From an uncultured Anaerolineaceae bacterium (lineage in GTDB: Bacteria > Chloroflexota > Anaerolineae > Promineifilales > Promineifilaceae), in contig CALBTC010000371.1 of assembly GCA_937967805.1 (NCBI GenBank), positions 1-22,952 of the forward strand: a stretch of 22,952 bases of DNA, read 5' to 3'. How positions within the stretch are numbered: position 1 is the first letter of the stretch; each line of letters begins with the position of its first letter. The position numbers and the translations under genes were made by a program. This document shows, in pieces, positions 1-7,193 of this stretch. Under the pieces are notes generated by a model that saw nothing but the letters and a program-made list of their open reading frames with translations, was not told the DNA's origin and did no database searches.

Positions 1-2
1 GC

Positions 3-812
3 AGCGAAAGCCACCCGTACGCCGTCAAGCCCAGCAGCACCATCGTCGCCGAAGCGATTGGCGCCGTGCCCAACACCATGGCCGGCGACTGGGAATTTGC
101 CTGCAAAGCGGGCACGGAAGCGATGCAGGCGGCCATTGGCTTTGTGGGGTCTGGCATGGCCCGCTACGCCTTCAGCATCGGCATGGACACCGCCCAGGGA
201 CGCCCCGGCGATGCCCTGGAATACACGGCGGCGGCCGGCGGTGCGGCCGTTTTGCTGGGCCCCGGCGCTGAATCCGTGGCCATCATCAACGGCTCCTACT
301 CCTTCGTCACGGACACGCCGGACTTCTGGCGGCGGGCCCATGCCGAATATCCGTCACACGGCGACCGCTTCACGGGCGAACCGGCTTACTTCAAACACGT
401 CACCGGCGCGGCCGAAATGTTGATGGAATCGCTGGGCACCAAATCGGGCGATTACGATTGGGCCGTGTTCCACCAGCCCAACGCCAAATTTCCCCAGCGC
501 GTGGCCAAAGGGCTGGGCTTTTCACCCGAGCAAATTCAGCCAGGACTGCTAAGTCCCCACATCGGCAACACCTACTCCGGCAGCACCATGATTGGCCTCA
601 CCGCTATTTTGGACATCGCCAAACCGGGCGACCGCATTTTGATGGTCAGCTACGGCTCCGGCGCCGGCTCCGACGCCTTCGACATCGAAGTGACCGACAG
701 GCTGCCCGAGGTGCAACATCTGGCCACGACAACCGAAGCGTACATCAGCCGCCGCACGGAAATTAATTACGCCACCTATACCCGATATCGGGATAAGCTG
801 AAGCTGTCATAG
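3..812 (+). CDS. Hydroxymethylglutaryl-CoA synthase, archaeal/bacterial KAS III-like type (5' partial)
   Basis: The frame is open from the first bases of the window, so the start and N-terminal part lie upstream; about 269 residues remain. The enzyme condenses acetyl-CoA with acetoacetyl-CoA to give HMG-CoA, the entry to the mevalonate pathway, in the cytoplasm. Visible landmarks are [20 protein letters not shown] near the start, the nucleophile region [12 protein letters not shown] (Cys codon 102-104), the active-site His region [12 protein letters not shown] (His codon 471-473), the glycine-rich [12 protein letters not shown] and the C-terminal [15 protein letters not shown]. These match the short archaeal-type synthase rather than the eukaryotic form. 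The thiolase gene follows after 93 nt and the DUF35 gene further on, the trio known in archaea to form a substrate-channelling complex. The stop codon sits at the left edge of a hairpin repeat. Family assignment is secure; pathway role is by family knowledge. Confidence 0.93.
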   Translation, partial: SESHPYAVKPSSTIVAEAIGAVPNTMAGDWEFACKAGTEAMQAAIGFVGSGMARYAFSIGMDTAQGRPGDALEYTAAAGGAAVLLGPGAESVAIINGSYSFVTDTPDFWRRAHAEYPSHGDRFTGEPAYFKHVTGAAEMLMESLGTKSGDYDWAVFHQPNAKFPQRVAKGLGFSPEQIQPGLLSPHIGNTYSGSTMIGLTAILDIAKPGDRILMVSYGSGAGSDAFDIEVTDRLPEVQHLATTTEAYISRRTEINYATYTRYRDKLKLS

Positions 813-866
813 CAAGTATGCAAGTTTGCAGGTGCGCAAGTGGCAAGTTTTTACTTGCATACTTGC
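812..866. repeat. Hairpin built from about 7-nt repeats (GCAAGTA/ACTTGCA units)
   Basis: The left arm carries GCAAGT-like units every 7-8 nt and the right arm carries ACTTGCA units. The 14-nt ends, GCAAGTATGCAAGT (812-825) and ACTTGCATACTTGC (853-866), are perfectly complementary. It starts at the stop codon of the HMG-CoA synthase gene. There is no T-run, so it is not a typical intrinsic terminator. It belongs with the other heptad-period elements in this window. Confidence 0.75.
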
Positions 867-905
867 AACTTGCATACATGCCACTCTAATTCTCTGGAAT
901 AGCAT

Positions 906-2060
906 ATGAACGACGTATCAATCATTGGCCTGGGCCAAACCGAAGTAAAAGAGATGTGGGACACCTCCATTCGCCATCTGGCATGGTACGCCATCGAGGC
1001 GGCGCTGGATGACGCTCATATCAATAAAGTAGATGCCCTGTTTGTGGGTAACATGGCTGCCGGGCAGCTGAGCAACCAGATGCACCTGGGGGCGCTCGTG
1101 GCCGATTTTGCCGGACTGCGCGGCATTGAAGCGGTAACTGTGGAAGCAGCCGACGCTTCTGGTGGCGCGGCATTACGGCAAGGTGTTTTGGCGGTGAAGA
1201 GCGGTCTGGTAGAAACGGCGCTGGTGGTCGGCGTGGAAAAAATGACGGACCAGGTAGGCAGTTCGGCAACGGCCGTTCTCGCCAGCACCCTCGACGCCGA
1301 TTACGAAGCGATTCACGGCCTCACCGTGGCCGGCATGGGCGCATTGTTGATGCGCCGCTACATGCACGAATACGGCGTCACCGTTGATGATTTTGCCAAT
1401 TTCAGCGTCAACGCCCACGCCAACGGCGCCAATAATCCCCTGGCAATGTACCGCAACCGGCTCAAGGCGGAGCGCTTCGGCAGCGCGCCGCAGGTGGCCA
1501 CGCCGGTCAGCCTGTTTGACATGGCTCCCAGCGGGGATGGCGCTGCGGCGGTCATCATTACCAGCCACGAGCGGGCAATGGACATGGTGCCCCATCCGGT
1601 GCGCATTGCCGGCTCGGCCCTGGCCACCGACACGCTGGCGCTGCACGACCGTAAAAATATGCTGCACCTGCGTGCCGCCAAACTGAGCGCGCAAAAAGCG
1701 ATGCAAGCGGCCGGCGTTACGCAAGATGACATCGATCTGTTCGAACTGCACGATTCATTTACGGTGATGGCCGCGCTGTCATTAGAAGCAGCCGGCTTCG
1801 CCCTACCGGGCGAAGGGTGGCAGTTGGCGCGGGATGAGGAAATTGGCCGGGACGGCCGTATCCCCATCAGCACCTTTGGCGGGCTCAAAGCGCGGGGCAA
1901 TCCGGGCGGGGCCACCGGCATGTATCAGATTGTCGAGGTTGCCCGGCAGCTGCGCGGGCAGGCAGGCGACAACCAAATTGCCGATGCCAAAATCGGCATG
2001 GCGCAAAATTTGGGTGGAAGTGGGGCAACGGCCGTTACCCACATTCTCAGTAATCGGTAA
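906..2060 (+). CDS. Thiolase-fold protein (archaeal acetyl-CoA acetyltransferase-like), catalytic Cys replaced
   Basis: A 384-residue protein with a thiolase/SCP2-thiolase fold that normally condenses two acetyl-CoA into acetoacetyl-CoA. The N-terminus MNDVSIIGLGQTEV, the GVEKMTD segment, FELHDSFTVMAALSLEAAGF (His282) and the C-terminal NLGGSGATAVTHIL are those of the archaeal-type thiolase that partners HMG-CoA synthase and DUF35. Two key positions differ. The nucleophile motif expected as VEAACASGG reads VEAADASGG (Asp83), and the expected GHPxGATG reads GNPGGATG (Asn332). Both need more than one base change from the usual codon. Either this is a non-catalytic partner in the complex or the chemistry differs. 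The start ATG at 906 has no strong Shine-Dalgarno in front. The last residues and stop codon lie in a heptad repeat array. Fold is certain; activity is doubtful. Confidence 0.88.
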   Translation: MNDVSIIGLGQTEVKEMWDTSIRHLAWYAIEAALDDAHINKVDALFVGNMAAGQLSNQMHLGALVADFAGLRGIEAVTVEAADASGGAALRQGVLAVKSGLVETALVVGVEKMTDQVGSSATAVLASTLDADYEAIHGLTVAGMGALLMRRYMHEYGVTVDDFANFSVNAHANGANNPLAMYRNRLKAERFGSAPQVATPVSLFDMAPSGDGAAAVIITSHERAMDMVPHPVRIAGSALATDTLALHDRKNMLHLRAAKLSAQKAMQAAGVTQDDIDLFELHDSFTVMAALSLEAAGFALPGEGWQLARDEEIGRDGRIPISTFGGLKARGNPGGATGMYQIVEVARQLRGQAGDNQIADAKIGMAQNLGGSGATAVTHILSNR

Positions 2061-2151
2061 TCGGTAAACCGTAATCGATGGTCGGTAAACTGCTCACCGT
2101 AGGCGAAGCGGTCGCGCAGCGACATTACCGGTTACCAACCACCGATCACCG
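2048..2151. repeat. Heptad-period inverted repeat with central core
   Basis: From about 2049 the sequence runs in 7-nt units (CAGTAAT CGGTAAT CGGTAAA CCGTAAT, two more), and from 2124 the opposite-strand version appears (ATTACCG GTTACCA ACCACCG ATCACCG). Between them is a GC-rich core near 2100-2123. The left arm includes the end of the thiolase gene, supplying its final Ser-Asn-Arg and stop. The reverse complement of the left arm closely resembles the element at 12428-12456 inside a glycosyltransferase gene. Confidence 0.75.
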
Positions 2152-2299
2152 GCTTTTGATAGGTTTTGACAGTCTCACAACGTACACTGACAGTGAATGA
2201 GAGACCTTTTGTAGATAATGGTTTGTGACAAACGGCGCAAAATGGCTTAAAAGCGTGACGGCCGTTTATGAACTTGATAATTAAGTGGGAGACAAAATA

Positions 2300-2710
2300 A
2301 TGGAAGTTTCACGCCACTGGCGTTTACAAGAACAGCGATACAAATTAGTTGGTGAAACCTGCGACAGTTGCGGCGTTAAGCTCTTTCCGCCGCGCGACGT
2401 TTGCCTGGAATGCAAAGCCCCGGCTTACGAGCTCTACACTTTTACCGGCCTGGGTGAAATCTACTCCTTCACCACCATTTATGATGCACCGGCCGGATTT
2501 GAACACAACGCACCCTACACCGTCGCCCTCGTCAAGTTGGAAGAAGGTCCCATCGTCACCGCCCAGCTCACCGACATAGACGAAAGTGAACTCAGCATTG
2601 GGATGCCAGTAGAGATGGTCACCCGCAAGCTGCGCACCGATGGTCCCGAAGGCATGATTGTCTATGGTTACAAATTCCGCCCACTTCATTCACAGCCAGT
2701 TTTGAACTAA
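2300..2710 (+). CDS. DUF35 Zn-ribbon/OB-fold protein of the thiolase-HMG-CoA synthase complex
   Basis: A 136-residue protein with an N-terminal helix (HWRLQEQRYKLVGETC), a rubredoxin-like zinc ribbon with two Cys pairs (CDSCG and CLEC) and a C-terminal OB-fold that ends with a conserved GYKFRP segment. In archaea the DUF35 protein bridges thiolase and HMG-CoA synthase and holds the shared CoA site, so acetoacetyl-CoA passes directly between enzymes. Here it lies 239 nt after the thiolase gene. I chose ATG 2300 because GGGAG sits about 8 nt upstream; an in-frame GTG at 2285 would place that Shine-Dalgarno inside the gene. A 14-bp hairpin follows the stop. Family assignment is firm, and the complex role is by homology. 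Confidence 0.9.
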   Translation: MEVSRHWRLQEQRYKLVGETCDSCGVKLFPPRDVCLECKAPAYELYTFTGLGEIYSFTTIYDAPAGFEHNAPYTVALVKLEEGPIVTAQLTDIDESELSIGMPVEMVTRKLRTDGPEGMIVYGYKFRPLHSQPVLN

Positions 2711-2717
2711 ATACCAC

Positions 2718-2759
2718 AGCGGGATGTACTATGATTCTAAACAAATAGTACATCCCGCT
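2718..2759 (+). terminator. Perfect 14-bp hairpin after the DUF35 gene, terminator-like
   Basis: AGCGGGATGTACTA (2718-2731) is exactly complementary to TAGTACATCCCGCT (2746-2759) around a 14-nt loop. The tail is TTAATTT, so the T-run is weak. It starts 8 nt after the DUF35 stop and probably ends the mevalonate transcript. About 250 nt without a recognisable gene follow, up to the next CDS at 3017; I see no clear promoter there beyond a lone TTGACA near 2853. Confidence 0.6.
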
Positions 2760-3016
2760 TAATTTCCCCAACCCTTTAGCAACACCTCCCAAAAAACTAT
2801 CTTTTTGTAAACGGCAAATAAACTTTGTACGGTTGTCACGTCCTGAAATAAGTTGACAAAAAAAGGCACCACGCAAACCCATCAAATTTGCATTCCCCTA
2901 TCACCATTTTGCCAATACATTAAACGGGTTTGCAAACGCTTATCAAACAGCCGTTCCGCTACTATCCCATCAAGCCGCAAGAACAGGGCCTAGATCAACA
3001 GAATCAGGAACGACAG

Positions 3017-3235
3017 ATGACAAAAGAATTTGCAGAATCTCAACTTTTTACAATCAGGGTTTGGCTGGAAACCGATGCAGACAACCAGCGCCAATGGCGG
3101 GGCAAGCTGCGCCACGTGCCCAGCGGTGAAATTCGCCACTTTCGCGGTTGGGCGGCGCTCATTCCGCTCATCCTCGACATGTTGAATCGCTATGCGATAC
3201 CTAAAGCGCCTGATGACCATCCGGCATCTGAATAA
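3017..3235 (+). CDS. Small hypothetical protein
   Basis: Seventy-two residues: MTKEFAESQLFTIRVWLE at the N-terminus, then WRGKLRHVPSGEIRHFRGW and a leucine-rich C-terminal helix (AALIPLILDMLNRY). ATG 3017 is preferred because AGGAA lies 6 nt upstream; a TTG at 2930 would extend the frame by 29 residues but has no ribosome site. There is no signal peptide, and the single hydrophobic stretch is too short and polar-flanked for a convincing membrane segment. It resembles short proteins with a conserved RVWLE...VPSGE...F pattern that I recall from this kind of bacterium, but I cannot name a function. A strong terminator follows at 3287-3321. Confidence 0.7.
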   Translation: MTKEFAESQLFTIRVWLETDADNQRQWRGKLRHVPSGEIRHFRGWAALIPLILDMLNRYAIPKAPDDHPASE

Positions 3236-3286
3236 AGTTATTTGCGCCTCCTCTCCTTTCTCCTATCTCCTACTCCTCTTCCCTAG

Positions 3287-3328
3287 AAAATGGGTCGTTG
3301 GCCTCCCCAACGACCCATTTTCCTTTTT
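3287..3328 (+). terminator. Intrinsic terminator
   Basis: AAAATGGGTCGTTGG (3287-3301) pairs perfectly with CCAACGACCCATTTT (3307-3321) around a CCTCC loop, followed by CCTTTTT. It terminates the small hypothetical gene. The sequence from here to 3661 holds the REP-like element at 3345, a short hairpin at 3446-3466 (CCTACGTC/GACGTAGG) and no gene. Confidence 0.85.
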
Positions 3329-3344
3329 AAGACCTGGTAAATGT

Positions 3345-3398
3345 CACTCCCGCGAAGACGGGAATCCACACGCCTGGACTCCCGCCTTCGCGGGAATG
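3345..3398. repeat. REP-like palindrome (CCCGCGAAG...CGGGAAT family), copy 1
   Basis: The arms 3345-3367 and 3376-3398 are near-perfect inverted copies, each itself a small hairpin (CCCGCGAAGACGGG and CCCGCCTTCGCGGG). This is the intergenic ATTCCCGC/GCGGGAAT repeat type found across many bacterial genomes. A second copy lies at 5472-5552, flanking the same SH3/Ig gene on the other side. Confidence 0.8.
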
Positions 3399-3661
3399 CC
3401 AAGTAAGGTTCAGGTTACCTGATTAAGCACTTAGTTCACAGTCATCCTACGTCAGGTGGACGTAGGCAATGCGTAGGCTGGCACCCTGTTACAAATAATC
3501 CTTTCGCAGCGACATTGTTATGTGACGCCAACGCAAACGCCATAGCAAACGCCTGCCAAACGGCCGTTTCGTTATCGTTACGTCATTCATCAGAGATTAA
3601 AGGTGCGATGCCCTTCCCTTTTATTTTTTCGCCGCGCACCTGGCAAAAATGGAGAAACATA

Positions 3662-5290
3662 ATGTCCAAAACAACACTTCTTATTATTCTTGGCGCTATC
3701 ACCGCACTTATCTTAAGCGCCCTGGCCCTGGTTGTTGTGCTGGGGTTCGGCTTCTTTCAGAGCAGCGATCGGGAAATCGGCACCGTGCCGACACCTATCG
3801 TGGAACTTATTACATCCACGCCAACTAACCAGGCGACGGTAACGGCAACTACCACCGCGACGGGTGAAGGAACGGCCGCTGCCACGTCAACGGCAACGCT
3901 TCCGGCCACCAGCGCGGCACAGCCCACGGCCATTGAGGTTTCCACCACCACCGTGCAGTACGTGCAGGCCCTGACCGATGTCAACATCCGCAGCGGCCCA
4001 GGCACCGGCTATGGCGTGGTTGGCTGGATAGCCGGCGGCCAGACGGCCAAAGTGACCGGCGTCAACAATGTCACCGGCTGGTGGCGCGTGGTTTGCCCCG
4101 ATGGCTCCACCGGAAGCTGCTGGGTAACCGGCTCAACACAGTACACCAAAACAACCAATTCGCCCGTGGGCCAGCCGCCGCCCACGGTTACCAGCACCAC
4201 CTGCACCAACGCCGCCGGCTTCGTGGCCGACGTGACGGTGCCGGACAACAGCCAGATTGTAGCCGACACTACCTTCGTGAAGACGTGGCGCATTAAAAAC
4301 AACGGCACCTGCACCTGGGACGGCCGTTACCATCTGGTTCATGCCGGCGGCCCGACGCTAAGCGCCGTGGTGGAAACACTGCAAATGCCGGCCGCCGTGG
4401 CCCCGGGCCAAACGGTTGACCTGACCCTGACCATGAGGGCGCCGGTCACGCCGGGCAGCTACCAAAGCGACTGGAAATTGCGCGCGCCGCAGGGCGTCTT
4501 CTTTGGCATGGGCAGCAGCAGTTCCCCGCTGTGGGTGAAGATCAATGTGATAAGCGGGCAGCCCAGCAACACCGTCATTTCCGGGCTGGTTTACCAGGAT
4601 ATGAACCAAAATGGCGTCTATAACAGCGGCGAACCGGTCATGGCCAACCGCGAAGTTTGGCTGGTCCCCGGCACCGCCTGCCACGTGCGCCAGGATGCGG
4701 TCGCAATTGTTTATTCGGGGAATGACGGCCGTTATTCCTTCAGCGGCGCGTTTAACGGCAGTTTCTGCATCGGATTGCCAGGGAATGGTGGTCTGGATGA
4801 TGTCGCCAGCGTCGCCGTGGCATCGGGCCAAACGTTAAACGACATCAACCTGAGATCGGCCGTGCCCAACATGTCCATCAGCGGTTTTGTCTGGAGCGAC
4901 TATTGCTTTGTCAACGAGACGGGCACCGTGCTTGAAGGCAACTGCGTGGCCAACGGCAGTGGCGGCTACCGGGCCGACGGCATGATTCAACCGGCAGAAA
5001 CCTATATTGGCGGCGTGACTGTTTTGCTGTGGCTGGGCCCCTGCTCCAGTAACAATGCGGTTGTTTCGGTCTCAGCCGTCACCGATTACAGCGGTAAGTA
5101 CGTCTTTAACAACCTGACGCCCGGCACCTACTGCGTTTACATCAATGCCACCGCGCCAGAAAACGTGGCGCCGCTGCTGCCCGGCGAGATGACATTCCCG
5201 TTTAACGGCGTCTCGCATCAGGAAATTGTGCTTCAGGCCGGCGCCAGCGCCTATCCGGTGAACTTCGGCTGGGATTACCAATTGAAGTAA
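3662..5290 (+). CDS. Exported/anchored SH3 - NBR1-type Ig-like - SdrD B-like surface protein
   Basis: A 542-residue extracytoplasmic protein. Residues about 1-35 form an N-terminal membrane anchor (MSKTTLLIILGAITALILSA followed by a hydrophobic stretch). A Thr/Ala/Pro-rich linker runs to about 95. A bacterial SH3 domain follows (DVNIRSGPGTGYGVVGWI, ending SCWVTGS, about 97-165), then an NBR1-type Ig-like domain (about 180-297, with FVKTWRIKNNGTCTWDGRY). Last come two prealbumin/SdrD B-like repeats: GLVYQDMNQNGVYNSGEPV with GNDGRYSFSG at about 303-398, and GFVWSDYC with YSGKYVFNNLTPGTYCVYI at about 403-540. Start ATG 3662 has GGAG 7 nt upstream; a longer upstream frame from 3515 lacks such a site. 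No catalytic residues are seen, so a structural or wall/ligand-binding role is inferred. It stands alone between repeat-rich gaps. Confidence 0.85.
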   Translation: MSKTTLLIILGAITALILSALALVVVLGFGFFQSSDREIGTVPTPIVELITSTPTNQATVTATTTATGEGTAAATSTATLPATSAAQPTAIEVSTTTVQYVQALTDVNIRSGPGTGYGVVGWIAGGQTAKVTGVNNVTGWWRVVCPDGSTGSCWVTGSTQYTKTTNSPVGQPPPTVTSTTCTNAAGFVADVTVPDNSQIVADTTFVKTWRIKNNGTCTWDGRYHLVHAGGPTLSAVVETLQMPAAVAPGQTVDLTLTMRAPVTPGSYQSDWKLRAPQGVFFGMGSSSSPLWVKINVISGQPSNTVISGLVYQDMNQNGVYNSGEPVMANREVWLVPGTACHVRQDAVAIVYSGNDGRYSFSGAFNGSFCIGLPGNGGLDDVASVAVASGQTLNDINLRSAVPNMSISGFVWSDYCFVNETGTVLEGNCVANGSGGYRADGMIQPAETYIGGVTVLLWLGPCSSNNAVVSVSAVTDYSGKYVFNNLTPGTYCVYINATAPENVAPLLPGEMTFPFNGVSHQEIVLQAGASAYPVNFGWDYQLK

Positions 5291-5356
5291 GGCGCGAGCG
5301 TATTCGATTCGTCAACCGGGCTGCCCTTTTCGGAGGCATCCCGACAGGCAGCTCTT

Positions 5357-5388
5357 GGGGGCCATCGGCATAATTTCTGATGGCTCCC
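5357..5388. repeat. Imperfect hairpin after the SH3/Ig gene
   Basis: GGGGGCCATC (5357-5366) pairs with GATGGCTCCC (5379-5388) with one G-T pair and a 12-nt loop. There is no T-run, so termination here would be weak or Rho-independent only in part. The 337-nt gap 5291-5627 also contains an ACGGCCGT site and REP-like copy 2; I see no gene in it. Confidence 0.5.
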
Positions 5389-5471
5389 AGGAAAGTACAA
5401 AATTGAAAAAAATTACCACAAACGGCCGTTGTTGCAGATTGAAAATTTAATCAGGCAACCCAAACTTTACC

Positions 5472-5552
5472 TGTCACTCCCGCCCCACGCCTTTGCGGGG
5501 GCAGGCTGGCAGGAGTCCAGGAGCATGGATTCCCGCCTTCGCGGGAATGACA
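5472..5552. repeat. REP-like palindrome, copy 2
   Basis: The outer arms TGTCACTCCCGC (5472-5483) and GCGGGAATGACA (5541-5552) pair with one mismatch, and the right part contains TTCCCGCCTTCGCGGGAA, almost identical to the right arm of copy 1 at 3376-3398. The interior has an extra GC-rich inverted segment (CGCCTTTGCGGGGGCAGG). Confidence 0.75.
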
Positions 5553-5627
5553 CATAACCAGATTATTTTTAAAAGAACAACGACGGCCGCTTGTGAAATT
5601 AACAAAAAAAGTGAGGAAGTAAACACC

Positions 5628-6761
5628 ATGAAACACAAAAAATATCTTTTTCTATTAGCCTTATTCAGTTTGTTTGCTTTGGTCGCCTGTAGTTCGTCTG
5701 GCGGCAGCGAACCAGCAACCGACCCCATGGCAGAACCAACACCGGAAACGGAGACAGGGCAGCCGGAAGGCGAACTCCCCGCCGAAGAGGAAGCGATGGA
5801 AGAAATGACCGCAGCCAACTGCCCTGAGGCAGCCGCCGGCGCACACCAGTTGATCGATGCAGTACAGGGTATCTGCTTCCTGTACCCGGACCATTACGAC
5901 GTTATTCGGACGGATGACGGCAGCCTGACCATGTACGTGAAATCGCTGCTGAACACCGAAGCGCCCCTGGCAACCGTTCGCGTTGAAGACGTGAACGGCC
6001 GTACCATCCAGGAGATTATTCCCGACTACCCGACCGATGCCGAACTGGCCACCATGTCGTTCCTGACCGTTGACCTGGGCGGCGAAACGGCCACCGTGCT
6101 GGACATCCTGCCCGGTCAGGACATTAACCGGCGCATCATCGCCCTGCACAACGGCCGCATCGTAGACATTATGATTGCTCGCATTGGCGAAGAGTACGGT
6201 GAGGTGGGCCAGCAGGCGGAAGCCCTTTTCCAGATGATGACCGAGTCGTTCCAGTTCATCGCCGTCGATCCGGCGGCTGAGCTGGTGGCCGGCCCCGAAT
6301 GCCCGGAGGCCGGCGAAGGGCTGGTGCTGTACAGCAATACCGAGGATGGTTTCTGCCTGCTTCTGCCAGAAAAATACATGGTTGATGACACGCTGGGCAG
6401 CGACACCGGCACGGAAACGGCCGTCTTCGTCGAATCGCTCATGAACACGGCCGAACCCAAGCTGTTTATCACGGTGCAGCCGGCCAACGGCCGTACCCTG
6501 GAAGAAGTAACCAGTGAAAAGCAAGAGGAGTTTGCTGACTTCGAGGTAATGTTCTCCTTCGGCTACATGCTGGACGGCGTGCCGGCCAACCAGTTCGACC
6601 AGCTCCCCGGTCAGGATTTGAACCGGCAGGTAGTGCTGGTACACAATGACCGCTTCTACACGCTCACATTTGTACCTGATGATCCCGCAATGGGTGACGT
6701 CTACTCCGAGATGGAAGCGCTGTACGAGACGGTGATGGACTCCTTCAGCTTCCTGAAGTAA
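5628..6761 (+). CDS. Lipoprotein with internally duplicated PsbP/DUF1795-like domain
   Basis: A 378-residue lipoprotein. The signal peptide MKHKKYLFLLALFSLFALVAC ends in a lipobox (LVAC, Cys21), followed by an acidic Ser/Pro/Glu linker to about residue 64. Two related domains of about 155 residues follow. Each opens with CPEA (residues 65 and 225), then a GxCxLxP...Y segment (ICFLYPDHYDV; FCLLLPEKYMV), SLLNT/SLMNT, NGRT, and LPGQDINRR / LPGQDLNRQ followed by HNGR / HNDR, and ends in SFQF / SFSF. The pattern resembles the PsbP/DUF1795 fold, though I cannot assign it firmly. ATG 5628 has GAGGAAG upstream and begins the signal peptide; the longer frame from 5493 would bury it. The function is unknown; the location is the outer face of the membrane. 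Confidence 0.85.
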   Translation: MKHKKYLFLLALFSLFALVACSSSGGSEPATDPMAEPTPETETGQPEGELPAEEEAMEEMTAANCPEAAAGAHQLIDAVQGICFLYPDHYDVIRTDDGSLTMYVKSLLNTEAPLATVRVEDVNGRTIQEIIPDYPTDAELATMSFLTVDLGGETATVLDILPGQDINRRIIALHNGRIVDIMIARIGEEYGEVGQQAEALFQMMTESFQFIAVDPAAELVAGPECPEAGEGLVLYSNTEDGFCLLLPEKYMVDDTLGSDTGTETAVFVESLMNTAEPKLFITVQPANGRTLEEVTSEKQEEFADFEVMFSFGYMLDGVPANQFDQLPGQDLNRQVVLVHNDRFYTLTFVPDDPAMGDVYSEMEALYETVMDSFSFLK

Positions 6762-6775
6762 GCAAAAATTTCGCC

Positions 6776-6836
6776 AAGATTGGACCAATTTTCCCTGCCC
6801 AAACAACGCGCATAAAGACAAAATTGGTCCAATCTT
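6776..6836 (+). terminator. Perfect 17-bp inverted repeat downstream of the lipoprotein gene
   Basis: AAGATTGGACCAATTTT (6776-6792) is exactly repeated in inverse as AAAATTGGTCCAATCTT (6820-6836) with a 27-nt loop. It lies 14 nt after the stop codon. It may work as a terminator on either strand, but the long loop and missing T-run make this uncertain. A small inverted-repeat remnant is an alternative. Confidence 0.5.
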
Positions 6837-6866
6837 CGAAAAACCAACGGTTCTACCCATGAATAA

Positions 6867-7082
6867 TCGACTTTTGATTTTACTGTTCCTGACGATACCT
6901 TCACACCGCTGCCCATTGAACCGGCGCAGATGGGTGGCCTGCCAGCGCTCAACTTTGGCTTTGTACACACAAACGATGCCGAAGAGATAATTGAGCGTTA
7001 TGTCAATATAATGGCGTTTGACCGGCAGTTTGTTTACTCGTTCAACATCAATTTTGATCCGGCGAACTTTTCTACCTTATGA
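6867..7082 (+). pseudogene. Reading-frame remnant of an unrecognised protein (C-terminal part)
   Basis: A frame without a plausible start runs from just after a stop at 6864 to TGA 7080-7082 and encodes 71 residues with clear protein-like composition: FDFTVPDDTFTPLPIEP, then GGLPALNFGFVHTNDAEEII and MAFDRQFVYSFNINF at the end. The first in-frame ATG is about 21 residues in and has no ribosome site. I read it as the surviving C-terminus of a gene whose front was lost, with the deletion end near 6840-6870. It does not resemble the lipoprotein upstream. A short expressed peptide cannot be excluded. Confidence 0.45.
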
Positions 7083-7112
7083 TGATAAGCTCATGTATCG
7101 CATAAAAATCTA

Positions 7113-7141
7113 TTTACATGACAAATATTTCATGTTATGAT
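7113..7141 (+). promoter_or_regulatory. Sigma70-type promoter with overlapping palindromic operator candidate
   Basis: TTTACA (7113-7118), a 17-nt spacer and TATGAT (7136-7141) precede the winged-helix gene at 7194. The inverted repeat CATGA-N8-TCATG (7117-7134) covers the end of the -35 box and the spacer, a classic place for autorepression. The promoter match is visible; the operator role is inference. Confidence 0.65.
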
Positions 7142-7193
7142 TATCATCATTACGCGCACATTTGTATAAGCCAAAAAAATTCAGGATGAAAGA

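Noticed and set aside
58..423. Open frame in another frame over the HMG-CoA synthase gene
   Set aside because: Pro/Arg/Ala-rich product typical of a shifted frame in GC-rich coding DNA.
1173..1921. Antisense frames opposite the thiolase gene
   Set aside because: The + strand encodes a clear thiolase fold; the antisense products have biased composition and no ribosome sites.
2853..2885. Promoter from TTGACA upstream of the small hypothetical gene
   Set aside because: No acceptable -10 hexamer at 15-19 nt spacing.
5661..6968. Long antisense open frame (435 codons) opposite the lipoprotein gene
   Set aside because: The + strand frame has a signal peptide, lipobox and duplicated domain; the antisense protein is His/Val/Gln-rich with no recognisable domain, a shadow of codon bias.
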